Below are positions 34,342 through 42,898 of a DNA stretch of 64,000 bases, one piece after another (the stretch's first letter is position 1; the number at the start of each line of letters is the position of its first letter). The stretch comes from Paenibacillus planticolens (GTDB taxonomy: Bacteria; Bacillota; Bacilli; Paenibacillales; NBRC-103111): positions 1 to 64,000 of the forward strand of contig NZ_WHNZ01000030.1 of NCBI RefSeq assembly GCF_013141725.1. The letters are read 5' to 3'. The notes beneath the pieces were generated by a model. It was given only the letters and a program-made list of their open reading frames with translations. It did not search any database and was not told the origin of the DNA. A program made the translations under genes and the position numbers.

Positions 34342-35136
34342 TTATTGCCAATCCTCAGGCACATTCAATTCCTTAGCGCTGCTAAGTCCGTCATACAGAG
34401 CCTGCCGGCGAAGAACCAAATAAAGCTCCGCTTTCGTTGAATGATCATACGGAAGCACGAACAGGATGCCGATGCCTAGGGCTAGCGAGCCCAAGATGTA
34501 CCATCCAAGAAAAGAAAGATCCAGAACAAAAATCCTCCACTTCTGCCCTCTCGTCATTTGTTTACTAAGCTCTACCGCCCTCTTCGCGCCGATCTGAGGG
34601 TTATCCGCCAGTATAAAAGGCACCATGCTGTAGGCATATGTCTTCACAATTCCCGGAATAATGAGCAGCAAAAACCATAAAAAGGTCAAAATATTTTTCA
34701 ATAACATCCCTTTTACGATGGCTAAGTACTTGCCCTTTTGAAAGGAATACACCAGATAATTCATATTCACATCTTCACCGGCAGCTTGTTTAAAATATTG
34801 CATGACGCTCACTTCGAAGGGAGCTACTACAAAAATATGAAAGGCAATCGATAAGAGCGCAACAAAAACCAGGAGCATAATCGCACCGATCATAACCGCA
34901 ACAAATACCGGACTGTTGGTAAAATCCCCCCAACTGCCGTTCGTGCCGGTGAAGGGGAAGCTTACGGAAGTCCCTCCGCCCGAATTGTAGGAACAGCTCG
35001 ACACTCCGCCGCTCAACACTGCCAACAACAAGCTTACTAGAAAAGCCTTCCAGTAAGAGGTTCGCAGTACTTGCTTTGCTCTACCTTTTAGCTCTCTGCG
35101 CGTCCAATCCAAGAAATCACCATCCAATTTCCACAT
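34342..35136 (-). CDS. DUF975 family membrane protein
   Basis: Product of 264 residues. It opens with RRELKGRAKQVLRTSYWKAFLVSLLLA, the conserved basic start of DUF975, followed by about six membrane helices and the SFQKGKYLAIVKGMLLKNI and QIGAKRAVELSKQMTRGQKW segments (quoted in parts), which are cytoplasmic loops typical of the family. Function not established. Monocistronic with its own terminator. Confidence 0.8.
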   Translation of the reverse strand: MWKLDGDFLDWTRRELKGRAKQVLRTSYWKAFLVSLLLAVLSGGVSSCSYNSGGGTSVSFPFTGTNGSWGDFTNSPVFVAVMIGAIMLLVFVALLSIAFHIFVVAPFEVSVMQYFKQAAGEDVNMNYLVYSFQKGKYLAIVKGMLLKNILTFLWFLLLIIPGIVKTYAYSMVPFILADNPQIGAKRAVELSKQMTRGQKWRIFVLDLSFLGWYILGSLALGIGILFVLPYDHSTKAELYLVLRRQALYDGLSSAKELNVPEDWQ

Positions 35137-35350
35137 ATTTACTATCTATCGTACAATAGAATAGCCAAAAGTAGAACCCCCGGATGATGATCAGCATCAC
35201 AGTGATGGTACGCGGGTGTCATGCCTCGCACTGTCGGCAGTGAAAAACCCAGCCTGCGGCTAGGTCCTTGTCTAAAACGATACATTTGAGCAAGGGAAAG
35301 AATTGGATGTTGGAGCTATCGCTTTTTCACCCCATATCCATTCCCTTACT

Positions 35351-35575
35351 CTTGCCCCGATTCGGTTGAAAGAGTCCTATGTCTTATCACGATTCGGACA
35401 CAGCGGCCGTTATCTTCGCGAAAAGCGTCGTATCTCTCTGCTTACGGACACCAAAATCCTTATTTGCCGATTTCGGGAGAAATCAGTCCCCAAGTGAGCA
35501 AGTAACAGCGTTTGTGTCCGTTGCATTTTCGAAGAGGTTCTTTGCAATCGAATAAGGGCCTCTCAGTTCGTTAGC
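35351..35575. repeat. Dispersed intergenic repeat family R2, copy 1
   Basis: About 225 bp. Contains CGGACACAGCGGCCGTTAT, GCGAAAAGCGTCGT, CGGACACCAAAATCCTTATT, AATCAGTCCCCAAGTGAGCA, GTAACAGCG...GTGTCCG and AATAAGGGCCTCTCAGTTCG. The two CGGACA heads have inverted counterparts at the end, as in family R1. The second copy is at 48929-49155. The gap 35137-35700 holds no convincing gene; the 64-codon open frame at 35303 lies in the repeat. Confidence 0.8.
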
Positions 35576-35702
35576 TTGCGCCATGTTCGCCATTTCTAGT
35601 GAATTTACCTGTACGAAATGCAGGTATTGCTTGAACTACACTTGAAGATGCTGATTTTGATGTGCTTTCTGCAGTCCGCATTGAAATTCTACGATAGATT
35701 TC

Positions 35703-35727
35703 AAAAAAAGACACCCGCAGGTGCCCT
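35703..35727 (-). terminator. Terminator of the first phytanoyl-dioxygenase gene
   Basis: GGCACC-TGCG-GGTGTC stem followed by seven T on the minus strand. Confidence 0.85.
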
Positions 35728-35735
35728 TCCAGTCC

Positions 35736-36509
35736 TTATATGATTTTAAATTCCGGCTTCACCTTCGTGAAATGCGGGTTTTTCCCTGTCACCATCAGCC
35801 CCATGCCCCAGTCAAAATGCGTCTGCTCCGTCGGGAAGTCACTCGGATCGCGGTATTGGAACAATACATTTCTTCGTGTTCTTGAACTGCGGTTCGATTC
35901 AGAGCCATGAATCGTTAAATAGTTAAAGAACAGCACATCGCCGGCCTCGGCTACACAGGGCGTTCCTTCATTGATCGGATACGTTTTGTGATTCAAATAA
36001 TGCTGGCCCATGTGCGGCAATGTACCACCCAAGTGCGAACCCGGGATAACGCGCAAGCAGCCGTTCTCTTCATCCGCATCATCCAAATGCACGCTCGCAG
36101 CAAGCATTGTGTGCTTCTCATGCGGGAAGTACGGATGATCCTGGTGCATCGGGAAGGCAGCGCCATTTTCCGGCGGCTTCACGAGCATTTTGGAATGGTG
36201 CAGCAGGACATTGGGCCCAATGAGTTGCTCCAGCACGGCCGCCATATTCGGATGAATCACAGCGCGCATAAATGCGGCATCGTGATAATGCACATCGTGA
36301 AACCCTTTTAAGACAAGCTTTTTCAATTCTTCCGCAGGAAGAAAATCACCCTTCCATTGATCGTTGCGGTCTGCTTTTGCTTCTGCTGCACGTATAATAA
36401 TTTCCTCTACGGCATTTCTCATTTCTTCAACTTCCCGCTGATTGAATACCCCTTTCACGAGCAAATACCCATTTTCTTTATAAAAATCTACATCCGCACG
36501 AGTAATCAT
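35736..36509 (-). CDS. Phytanoyl-CoA dioxygenase (PhyH) family protein 1
   Basis: Product of 257 residues, Fe(II)/2-oxoglutarate-dependent dioxygenase fold. Iron triad visible as HQDHPYF (H-x-D) and the distal His in NYLTIHGSESNRS, with the 2-oxoglutarate Arg in the following SNRSSRTRRN. Bacterial members hydroxylate small molecules; the substrate is unknown. ATG at 36509 follows GGAGGG. Divergent from an AraC regulator gene, with a 135-bp shared control region. A similar pair follows at 37.5-39.4 kb. Confidence 0.85.
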   Translation of the reverse strand: MITRADVDFYKENGYLLVKGVFNQREVEEMRNAVEEIIIRAAEAKADRNDQWKGDFLPAEELKKLVLKGFHDVHYHDAAFMRAVIHPNMAAVLEQLIGPNVLLHHSKMLVKPPENGAAFPMHQDHPYFPHEKHTMLAASVHLDDADEENGCLRVIPGSHLGGTLPHMGQHYLNHKTYPINEGTPCVAEAGDVLFFNYLTIHGSESNRSSRTRRNVLFQYRDPSDFPTEQTHFDWGMGLMVTGKNPHFTKVKPEFKII

Positions 36510-36560
36510 TGTGCTTCCCTCCACCACAAAATTTGTTTGTGAACCGCTTTCTTATCTATT

Positions 36561-36626
36561 ATTATAGGGAATAAGACCGCGATCTGTCTTTTTCTGCAAA
36601 GGACAGGTTTTTGCAAAATAAGGACA
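36561..36626. promoter_or_regulatory. Divergent control region of PhyH 1 / AraC 1
   Basis: Minus-strand promoter for the dioxygenase: AAGACA (36590-36585), 18-bp spacer, TATAAT (36566-36561). AGGACA occurs at 36600-36605 and 36621-36626, exactly 21 bp apart, a spacing typical of AraC-family half-sites. Confidence 0.5.
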
Positions 36627-36644
36627 TTAAGGGTGAGAAGGATC

Positions 36645-37514
36645 ATGTACTTGTGCAAAGAGACCAACGCCATGCTCAATGAAATCGCAACTGTTATTCA
36701 CGGACCTGACGCCTGCTTCAAAATACAATACTGGGGTGTCAATCCGTGCATGTTCGACAATCAGCCCCATAAGCATTCCTTCTTCGAAGTCTGTTATGTT
36801 CTAGGAGGCGAAGGAGAATATACGGAGCAAGGCCGTCATTACTCGCTTCGAGCAGGCACCCACTTCTGTTCCAGACCTGGCATTACGCATCAAATCCGCA
36901 CCCAAAAAGGCCTCTTTATTATGTACGTCGCCTTTGAACTGGACGAATCTCAAAGCGGTGAGACGATGAGAAATGCCTTCCATGAGCTGTCAGAGCATGC
37001 CGAGGTTTACAAGGATGACGGAGACCAGTATCCGACTGCCCACCTGTGGAAGTCGCTTTTGATTCAAGAGCGGCAAGGAAGCGTACCGGCGGCAGCCGTA
37101 CCTTCGTTAGCCTACACACTTCTCGTATCGTTTCTGAATCTTTTCGGAAAAGAAACCGACAAACCTTTTGTCCATCGAAAAAATACGAATATGCTGCTGC
37201 AGCGCGCCAAACTGTATATCCGCGACAATCTATCCCAACCTCTTCATCTTGGCGATGTTGCCGGAAATCTCAACGTTTCGGAGCGCCACTTATCGCGCTT
37301 GTTCTCAGAAGGCATCCATGAAACTTATACCGATTTCATCCGCAGTGAGCGCATACGCCAAGCAGCCCACCTGCTGCTGACAAGTGAGCTGTCGATTAAA
37401 GAAATCGCCGAAGTGACCGGCTTTTCTTCCGTTCATTATTTTACGCATACGTTCACCCAAGAAAAAAAGCTGCCCCCGGGCAAGTTCCGCAAACAGGAAC
37501 AGACGGGCAGGTAG
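36645..37514 (+). CDS. AraC-family regulator with cupin domain 1
   Basis: Product of 289 residues. N-terminal cupin-like sensing domain (about 20-100, PHKHSFFEVCYVLGGEGEYT in parts) and C-terminal AraC double helix-turn-helix (LHLGDVAGNLNVSERHLSRLF and IKEIAEVTGFSSVHYFTHTF, in parts). ATG at 36645 is taken, with AAGGAT upstream; GTG at 36633 and ATG at 36672 are alternatives. It very likely controls the divergent PhyH-family gene. It converges with the second PhyH gene, with only 9 bp between stops. Confidence 0.8.
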   Translation: MYLCKETNAMLNEIATVIHGPDACFKIQYWGVNPCMFDNQPHKHSFFEVCYVLGGEGEYTEQGRHYSLRAGTHFCSRPGITHQIRTQKGLFIMYVAFELDESQSGETMRNAFHELSEHAEVYKDDGDQYPTAHLWKSLLIQERQGSVPAAAVPSLAYTLLVSFLNLFGKETDKPFVHRKNTNMLLQRAKLYIRDNLSQPLHLGDVAGNLNVSERHLSRLFSEGIHETYTDFIRSERIRQAAHLLLTSELSIKEIAEVTGFSSVHYFTHTFTQEKKLPPGKFRKQEQTGR

Positions 37515-37523
37515 TCTAATTTC

Positions 37524-38366
37524 CTAAGAACGGCTGTAAACCAATGGATTCAGCGCCGTCGCCGCCAAATCGCCGGGCTGAGCGCCGGGGAACCACGTTT
37601 TCAGATCGCTCTCACGTGCTTTACTGTCCGGCTGAGCAATGCGCAAACCATCAGCATAATAAATAATTGTCATTACCTTGCGCATCGAGTCTGTCGGATT
37701 CCCCGGTGCGCTGTGCAGCGTCCACCCGGCATGAAAAGTCGCATCTCCGGCCTCCATAGCCCCGTAAGACTTCGTTTCCAAACCTTTGCCCTCAATATAC
37801 CCGGCTAACGTGCGATGGGATTCATCAGAAATAACCATTTTGTTAATGTATCCCATACGTTGGGACTCGGAGGCAAATGTCATGGATCCAACTTCTTGTG
37901 AAATCGGAACCAGCGGCATCCACATCGTTATCGTTTTATCTGTATCCAACGGCCAATAGATTTGGTCCTGGTGCCATGGTGTGTGACCTCCGTGAGGTTC
38001 TTTATATAGGGCCTGATCATGGTAAATTCGCACGCCTTCAACACCCATCAACTCCGCGGCGATTTTGGCAAATCGTTTCGCCAGCACGAACCGGCGGACG
38101 GCTTCACTTTTCTCCCAGAGGTTCGAGATTTGAATAAATGCCTTTCCATACGTGTCCCGCTCTTCAAGCGGCTTGTTGTGATAATTCAGCTCCTTCACCA
38201 GATCTGAAATCATCGGTTCGTAAGAAGCAATTTCGGATGAGTTGGCTGCCTGCTTTATTAGAATATGCCCTTTCTGCTGATAGCTTGCAATTTGCTGCTC
38301 CGATAACGGATAGCTCTCTTCCAATGAGGGTAACGAAAGGATATGGTTTGTCTCCTGCATGCTCAT
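37524..38366 (-). CDS. Phytanoyl-CoA dioxygenase (PhyH) family protein 2
   Basis: Product of 280 residues. Iron-binding HQDQIYWPLD (H-x-D) in TPWHQDQIYW and distal His in FHAGWTLHSAPGNPTDSMR with the Arg that holds 2-oxoglutarate (quoted in parts). Only distant similarity to PhyH 1 outside the core, so it is not a recent duplicate. ATG at 38366 is chosen for the GAGGTGATC upstream; the frame extends to 38438. Divergent from AraC regulator 2. Confidence 0.85.
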   Translation of the reverse strand: MSMQETNHILSLPSLEESYPLSEQQIASYQQKGHILIKQAANSSEIASYEPMISDLVKELNYHNKPLEERDTYGKAFIQISNLWEKSEAVRRFVLAKRFAKIAAELMGVEGVRIYHDQALYKEPHGGHTPWHQDQIYWPLDTDKTITMWMPLVPISQEVGSMTFASESQRMGYINKMVISDESHRTLAGYIEGKGLETKSYGAMEAGDATFHAGWTLHSAPGNPTDSMRKVMTIIYYADGLRIAQPDSKARESDLKTWFPGAQPGDLAATALNPLVYSRS

Positions 38367-38427
38367 CTGGATCACCTCGACTTGTATAATTACAGTTTTA
38401 TTATAGTGGCATCCCTCTTCTAAATCT

Positions 38428-38456
38428 TTGTCAAACAAGGTTATATTATTGTCAAA
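38428..38456. promoter_or_regulatory. Direct repeats TTGTCAAA, candidate AraC 2 operator
   Basis: TTGTCAAA at 38428-38435 and 38449-38456, identical and 21 bp apart (two helical turns), in the 163-bp region between PhyH 2 and AraC 2. TATAAT for the minus-strand gene lies nearer to its start. Confidence 0.5.
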
Positions 38457-38529
38457 AACAACTGGATTCAGATGCCATGGGGGCCTTACAATAAGAGTCG
38501 TACAACCTTTACCGCGGAAAGGACCTCAC

Positions 38530-39408
38530 ATGCTGAACAATTTATTAAAACAACATCCCATCGTTCCTTTCGTTAGACAAAGCGACTTTGCCGTGCGTAA
38601 ACCTTGGACTTCCCCGGAACGAAGACTGCTTGATTATTTATTCGTTTACATCCAAGAAGGCACCTGTTCTTTCCGGATAGATCATCACACGCATACTTTT
38701 ACCGAGGGTCAATTTTGTCTGGTGCAACCTGGCAGCTTGCTGTCTTTGGAAGGATTAACGAACACCGTTACGCCATATATACATTTTGATCTCTGTTTTA
38801 ACACCCAGCGTGAAAACAGCTTTCCTACCCGGCCGGGGCAAATTGATCTGTCCGCATACATGCATCTGATGCAGCCAACGATCAAAGATCTGTATGGGAT
38901 TGATGTGCCTGTGCATGCTTTTCCTTCCAACCCGTTAAAATTAAAAGAAACGCTCTTGCAGGTTATCGAGCAGGCTGAGCAGCAGGATCCGCTTATTCAG
39001 CTTAAAACCCAGCATCTAGTGACGGAAATCATCATTTCATTATTAGAAACCTATTATCAACAACCATATACGTCTGTTCATTCATTCGACTGGATTACAT
39101 CATACTTTTCACATCATTTAAGCGATCCCATCTCCTTAGAGGACATGGCGGCTCGAGCCAATCTGTCGATTTCGAGATTCAGCATCATTTTCAAACAGCG
39201 TTACGGCATTTCCCCTCACCAATATTTGATGAATATGCGAGTGAATCATGCAAAAGAGCTTCTCACAAACACAGATCTGAGCCAAGAAGCAATAGCCGGC
39301 TATTGCGGTTTTGCAGACCTGCACCATTTCTCCAAAACATTTAAGAAACGTACCGGTCTTACGCCAGGTGAACTTAGAAAAAACAAAATCCCCTTCATCC
39401 GAGCCTAA
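38530..39408 (+). CDS. AraC-family regulator 2
   Basis: Product of 292 residues. N-terminal AraC-type ligand-binding beta-barrel (about 15-100, FRIDHHTHTFTEGQFCLVQPG in parts) and C-terminal double helix-turn-helix (ISLEDMAARANLSISRFSIIFKQ and QEAIAGYCGFADLHHFSKTFKKRTGLTPGELR, in parts). ATG at 38530 is chosen for GGAAAGGA upstream; the frame begins at 38428 but the extra part crosses the operator region. Probably controls PhyH 2. Confidence 0.82.
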   Translation: MLNNLLKQHPIVPFVRQSDFAVRKPWTSPERRLLDYLFVYIQEGTCSFRIDHHTHTFTEGQFCLVQPGSLLSLEGLTNTVTPYIHFDLCFNTQRENSFPTRPGQIDLSAYMHLMQPTIKDLYGIDVPVHAFPSNPLKLKETLLQVIEQAEQQDPLIQLKTQHLVTEIIISLLETYYQQPYTSVHSFDWITSYFSHHLSDPISLEDMAARANLSISRFSIIFKQRYGISPHQYLMNMRVNHAKELLTNTDLSQEAIAGYCGFADLHHFSKTFKKRTGLTPGELRKNKIPFIRA

Positions 39409-39434
39409 ACGCTCGAATAAAGGGGATTTTTTGC
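39388..39434 (+). terminator. Terminator overlapping the end of AraC 2
   Basis: AAAATCCCCTT..CGAGC / GCTCG..AAGGGGATTTTTT stem; its left arm lies inside the last codons of the gene. It also sits at the 3' side of the converging oxidoreductase gene. Confidence 0.8.
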
Positions 39435-39458
39435 TTATTTCCTGGGAAATAGTTGAAA

Positions 39459-40544
39459 TTAGTCGAAGTAAACCGCCTTGCCTGTTTTAGCAGACTCGTA
39501 GATGGCTTCTAAAATCTCGGAAACGACACAAGCCTGCTCCGGTGTAACAACCGGATCTGTATCATTTTCAATCGCCTGAATCCATAGGCGCATCTCCAGA
39601 TCAGGCGCACTTTCCGTTTCGCCGTCATAGAAAGCAACGCCGCCGGCTTGCAGCTCGACCTCTGTTGTGTACAAGCGGCTGTGCTTCTCGCCGTTGATGC
39701 GAAGACCGTTTTTCATGTCAGCTCCGCCTTCTGTACCGCTTAACGTACATTTCGCTTCATCCACTTCAAGAGTATTCAGCGCCCAGCTGGATTCAAGAAT
39801 AATGGTCGCGCCATTTTTCATGGTGATCATCCCGAAAGCGGAATCCTCCACCGTGAACTTAGTTGGATCCCAAGGGCCCCATGCATTTGCTGCATTTTCG
39901 CGTTGGGACAATTTATGATAGGAAGTGCCGAGAACGACTTTCGGCTCATAGTTATTCATCATCCAAAGCGTCAAATCGAGAGCATGAGTACCGATATCGA
40001 TCAACGGACCTCCGCCTTGTTTTTCTTCATCAAGGAAAACTCCCCATGTTGGTACCGCGCGGCGGCGAATGGCATGAGCTTTAGCAAAGTAAATGTCACC
40101 CAGCTCGCCTTCCGAGCATAGCTTGTGCAAATGCTGGCTGTCGCTGCGGAAACGGTTGTTGTAGCCGACCGTCAATTTTTTGCCGGTACGTTTCGCTGCT
40201 TCCACCATACGGCGCGCATCTTCAGCCGTTTTCGCCATCGGCTTCTCGGACATAACGTGCTTGCCGGCTTCCAGAGCCGCAATCGTAATTTCCGCATGCG
40301 AATCATTTGGCGTACAGACATGAACGATGTCAATTGAGCTGTCTTGCAGAAGCTCACGGTAATCTTCATACACGCGTGCTTCGCCTTTTCCATACTTAGC
40401 GGCAGCCTCATGGGCTTTCTCAGAAATAATATCGCAGAAAGCAACCATTTCTACATTTTTTAATTTGTTCAAACTTGGCATGTGCTTGCCGTTGGCAATT
40501 CCTCCACAGCCGATAATCGCAATTCGATACGTTTTGGACATCAT
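39459..40544 (-). CDS. Gfo/Idh/MocA family NAD(P)-dependent oxidoreductase
   Basis: Product of 361 residues. Rossmann motif IAIIGCGGIANGKHMPSL at the N-terminus, the conserved EKPMAKT (catalytic Lys) near residue 98, and the GGGPLIDIGTHALDL segment with the catalytic His region. The family oxidises or reduces sugar and inositol derivatives; substrate unknown. AAGGAGG lies a few bases before ATGATG. Proximity to the PhyH/AraC pairs may point to one catabolic set. A palindrome overlaps its promoter. Confidence 0.85.
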   Translation of the reverse strand: MMSKTYRIAIIGCGGIANGKHMPSLNKLKNVEMVAFCDIISEKAHEAAAKYGKGEARVYEDYRELLQDSSIDIVHVCTPNDSHAEITIAALEAGKHVMSEKPMAKTAEDARRMVEAAKRTGKKLTVGYNNRFRSDSQHLHKLCSEGELGDIYFAKAHAIRRRAVPTWGVFLDEEKQGGGPLIDIGTHALDLTLWMMNNYEPKVVLGTSYHKLSQRENAANAWGPWDPTKFTVEDSAFGMITMKNGATIILESSWALNTLEVDEAKCTLSGTEGGADMKNGLRINGEKHSRLYTTEVELQAGGVAFYDGETESAPDLEMRLWIQAIENDTDPVVTPEQACVVSEILEAIYESAKTGKAVYFD

Positions 40545-40597
40545 AATCCTCCTTAAGCTATGTAAACATCGTATGTTTCTATCTTTTGTTCTTCACC

Positions 40598-40616
40598 GGT
40601 ACACTTAAAGTATACC
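40598..40616. promoter_or_regulatory. Palindrome over the oxidoreductase promoter
   Basis: GGTACACTTAAAGTATACC, arms matching at 8 of 9 positions. On the minus strand it contains the likely -10 TATACT, 55 bp before the start codon. A repressor binding here would block transcription. Confidence 0.45.
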
Positions 40617-40676
40617 AAAATCAAAATAAAATAAAATTTCGGATCTGGCGATAAATGTATACGATTGTGACATCTC

Positions 40677-41963
40677 TTACTTTTCGATCTTCCTTATTTC
40701 AATTTTACGGATACGGTGATCGTCCCTCTCACGGATCATGAATGTCCATGATTCGTTGGTCCATTCTTCCCCAACTGCCAACTCCGGCAGTTTGCTGTAC
40801 AGCCAACCGCCGATGGAGTCCACATTCTCGTCATGGATGTCTGTTCCTAATCGATAGTTGATCTCATTAATGTGGACGATCCCTTCGACTAAATAGTGAT
40901 TTTCGCCCAGCACTTCGATCTCTTTCGTTTCATCTTTATCAAATTCGTCCCGAATTTCCCCGACAATTTCTTCAAGGATGTCCTCAATCGTAATTAATCC
41001 GGACGTCCCGCCGTATTCATCCAGCAATAGAGCGATGTGGACATTTTGCTGCTGCATCTTCTTGAGCAAAACTTTAACGAGCATGCTCTCCGGAACCGTC
41101 AGCATCGGCTGCAGCAAGCTGTGCAAATCAAAGTCCGGATCATGCAGGTAGCTCAAGAAAAACTGCTTCGTGTTGACGAAGCCGATGATATGATCCTTGT
41201 TCCCTTTAGCAACAGGGAATCGCGTATATTTTTCACTCGTAATAATGTTCATGTTGTCTGCAAGGGATTTATCTGCGAAAAGGCATATCATATCCGTACG
41301 AGGCACCATGATCTCACGCGCCAACAATTCATCAAAAGAAAAGATGCGATTCACATAGCCGAACTCCGTCTTATTAATTTTCCCGCTCATATAACTGTCA
41401 GATAAAATAATGCGGATCTCTTCTTCGGAATGGGCTTCTTCATGCTCGCTTGCCGGCTTCATGCCAAACGCTTTGATAAGCTGGTTCGCCGAACCGTTCA
41501 GCATCCAAATAAATGGGTACATGATTTTGTAAAAACTAATAATGAGCGGCGCAGTGAGGACGGAAATCGCTTCTGCTTTTTGGATGGCTAACGTTTTGGG
41601 GGCCAATTCCCCCAGCACCACGTGAATATACGTGATGAATACAAAAGCGATTATAAAGGATAGAAAATGAGATAACCCTTCCCCTGCGCCAATCCATGTG
41701 AATAGCGGATGGAGAAGTTTCTCGACTGTCGGTTCGCCAAGCCAACCAAGTCCTAAAGCAGTAATCGTAATTCCCAGCTGGCAGGCGGACAAGTATCCAT
41801 CCAGATTGGAAACAACCGTTTGAACAGCGCGGGCATTTTTTTTGCCTTCCGCCACCATTTGATCTACGCGGCTGGGCCTGATTCGAATAACAGCAAATTC
41901 TGTTGCTACAAAAAAAGCGGTTAATACAATAAGTAGTGCGATTAACATCAAATTAATGAACAT
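40677..41963 (-). CDS. CNNM/HlyC-CorC family membrane protein
   Basis: Product of 428 residues. N-terminal DUF21 membrane domain with about four helices (to residue about 190), two CBS domains (about 205-330, including MVPRTDMICL), and a C-terminal CorC/HlyC transporter-associated domain (about 345-425, NHYLVEGIVHINEIN). Often annotated as hemolysin-like, but members are implicated in magnesium or cobalt export. No neighbours suggest a particular ion. Complete length. Confidence 0.85.
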   Translation of the reverse strand: MFINLMLIALLIVLTAFFVATEFAVIRIRPSRVDQMVAEGKKNARAVQTVVSNLDGYLSACQLGITITALGLGWLGEPTVEKLLHPLFTWIGAGEGLSHFLSFIIAFVFITYIHVVLGELAPKTLAIQKAEAISVLTAPLIISFYKIMYPFIWMLNGSANQLIKAFGMKPASEHEEAHSEEEIRIILSDSYMSGKINKTEFGYVNRIFSFDELLAREIMVPRTDMICLFADKSLADNMNIITSEKYTRFPVAKGNKDHIIGFVNTKQFFLSYLHDPDFDLHSLLQPMLTVPESMLVKVLLKKMQQQNVHIALLLDEYGGTSGLITIEDILEEIVGEIRDEFDKDETKEIEVLGENHYLVEGIVHINEINYRLGTDIHDENVDSIGGWLYSKLPELAVGEEWTNESWTFMIRERDDHRIRKIEIRKIEK

Positions 41964-42043
41964 ATGAACCTCTTTCGAGAAGTTTTTTTATCAATTATAA
42001 CCAGTATCTGCATTTATGCGGTCAGCTATGAGGTTTGTGACAC

Positions 42044-42083
42044 AAAAAAAGCCCGGGCAGCTGTAATACCAGCACCCTGGGCT
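42044..42083 (-). terminator. Terminator of the phoP-like gene
   Basis: GCCCAGGG / CCCGGGC stem followed by seven T on the minus strand, directly after the response-regulator stop codon. Confidence 0.85.
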
Positions 42084-42085
42084 CC

Positions 42086-42802
42086 TCATTTCTTGATAAT
42101 TGTCGCTACCAGTTTGTATCCGACGCCCCGGATCGAATCGATTTGCACCGATTGCTGATTCATCTCCAGCTTCTTGCGAAGAGAACTCACATGTACATCT
42201 ACGGTTCTTTGTCCCCCGATATAATCAAATCCCCAAACAATGTTCATGAGATCGTCTCTCGTTACAACGACGCCCGGCCGCTGAACAAGATACAGCAGAA
42301 CCTCGAACTCCTTAGGTCGCAACGGAATAGATTCCCCATTCAGCACCACTTCGTATTTCTCCGGATAAATGTACAGCTCGCCGGCTTGAATGACTTTCTC
42401 ATTCGTACCCTGCTTGTCTACCGCGGCATCCTCTGACTGCGTTCTGCGCAGTACGGCGGATACCCTTGCCAACAATTCCGCTACGCCAAATGGCTTCGTA
42501 ATATAATCATCCGCGCCGTGCTTCAAGCCTTGAACGACCTCATCCTCGGCATTCCGGGCCGTTAGAATGATGACCGGCGTGCTGTTTCCTTTTTGCCTAA
42601 GCTTAGCCAGTACCTCAAAACCGTTCAAGCCAGGCAGCATGATATCTAGAATAATTAAATCATAGGACTGCTGAAGCGCTTCTTGAAGCCCGTCGCCGCC
42701 ATGATCCACGACCTTTGTATGGTACCCTTCCTGGGATAGATTGTACGAAAGCAAGCGAGCTAAGGTAGGCTCGTCCTCGATAACTAATATTTTTTGTGCC
42801 AT
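42086..42802 (-). CDS. phoP: PhoP-type response regulator
   Basis: Product of 238 residues, OmpR/PhoB class. Receiver domain with acidic pocket (VIEDE), phospho-acceptor Asp in LIILDIMLPG (about residue 53), conserved Thr and Lys (ILTAR, YITKPF), then a winged-helix DNA-binding domain (about 135-235, LRPKEFEVLLYLV, GGQRTVDVHVSSLRKK). It would control phosphate-starvation genes. An 11-bp-phased Pho box sits upstream and supports the name and autoregulation. The cognate kinase gene precedes it, the reverse of the order in Bacillus subtilis. Confidence 0.8.
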   Translation of the reverse strand: MAQKILVIEDEPTLARLLSYNLSQEGYHTKVVDHGGDGLQEALQQSYDLIILDIMLPGLNGFEVLAKLRQKGNSTPVIILTARNAEDEVVQGLKHGADDYITKPFGVAELLARVSAVLRRTQSEDAAVDKQGTNEKVIQAGELYIYPEKYEVVLNGESIPLRPKEFEVLLYLVQRPGVVVTRDDLMNIVWGFDYIGGQRTVDVHVSSLRKKLEMNQQSVQIDSIRGVGYKLVATIIKK

Positions 42803-42859
42803 GGGATCCCCCGTATTTACAGTATATTAACATTGCACACCCATATAATAACACAATTT

Positions 42860-42898
42860 TGTAAAGCGAATGTAAATATTGCGTTATCGCCATGTAAA
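42860..42898 (-). promoter_or_regulatory. Pho box (PhoP-binding repeats) upstream of phoP
   Basis: On the minus strand TTTACA occurs at 42898-42893, 42876-42871 and 42865-42860. A degenerate ATAACG sits at the missing step, so four hexamers are phased at exactly 11 bp. This fits the PhoP consensus TT(A/T/C)ACA with 4-6 bp spacers. The array ends at the phoR stop codon, and a TATTAT/TATAAT-like -10 follows. Confidence 0.7.

Noticed and set aside
35303..35497. 64-codon open frame
   Set aside because: Falls inside intergenic repeat R2; the other R2 copy does not keep the frame.
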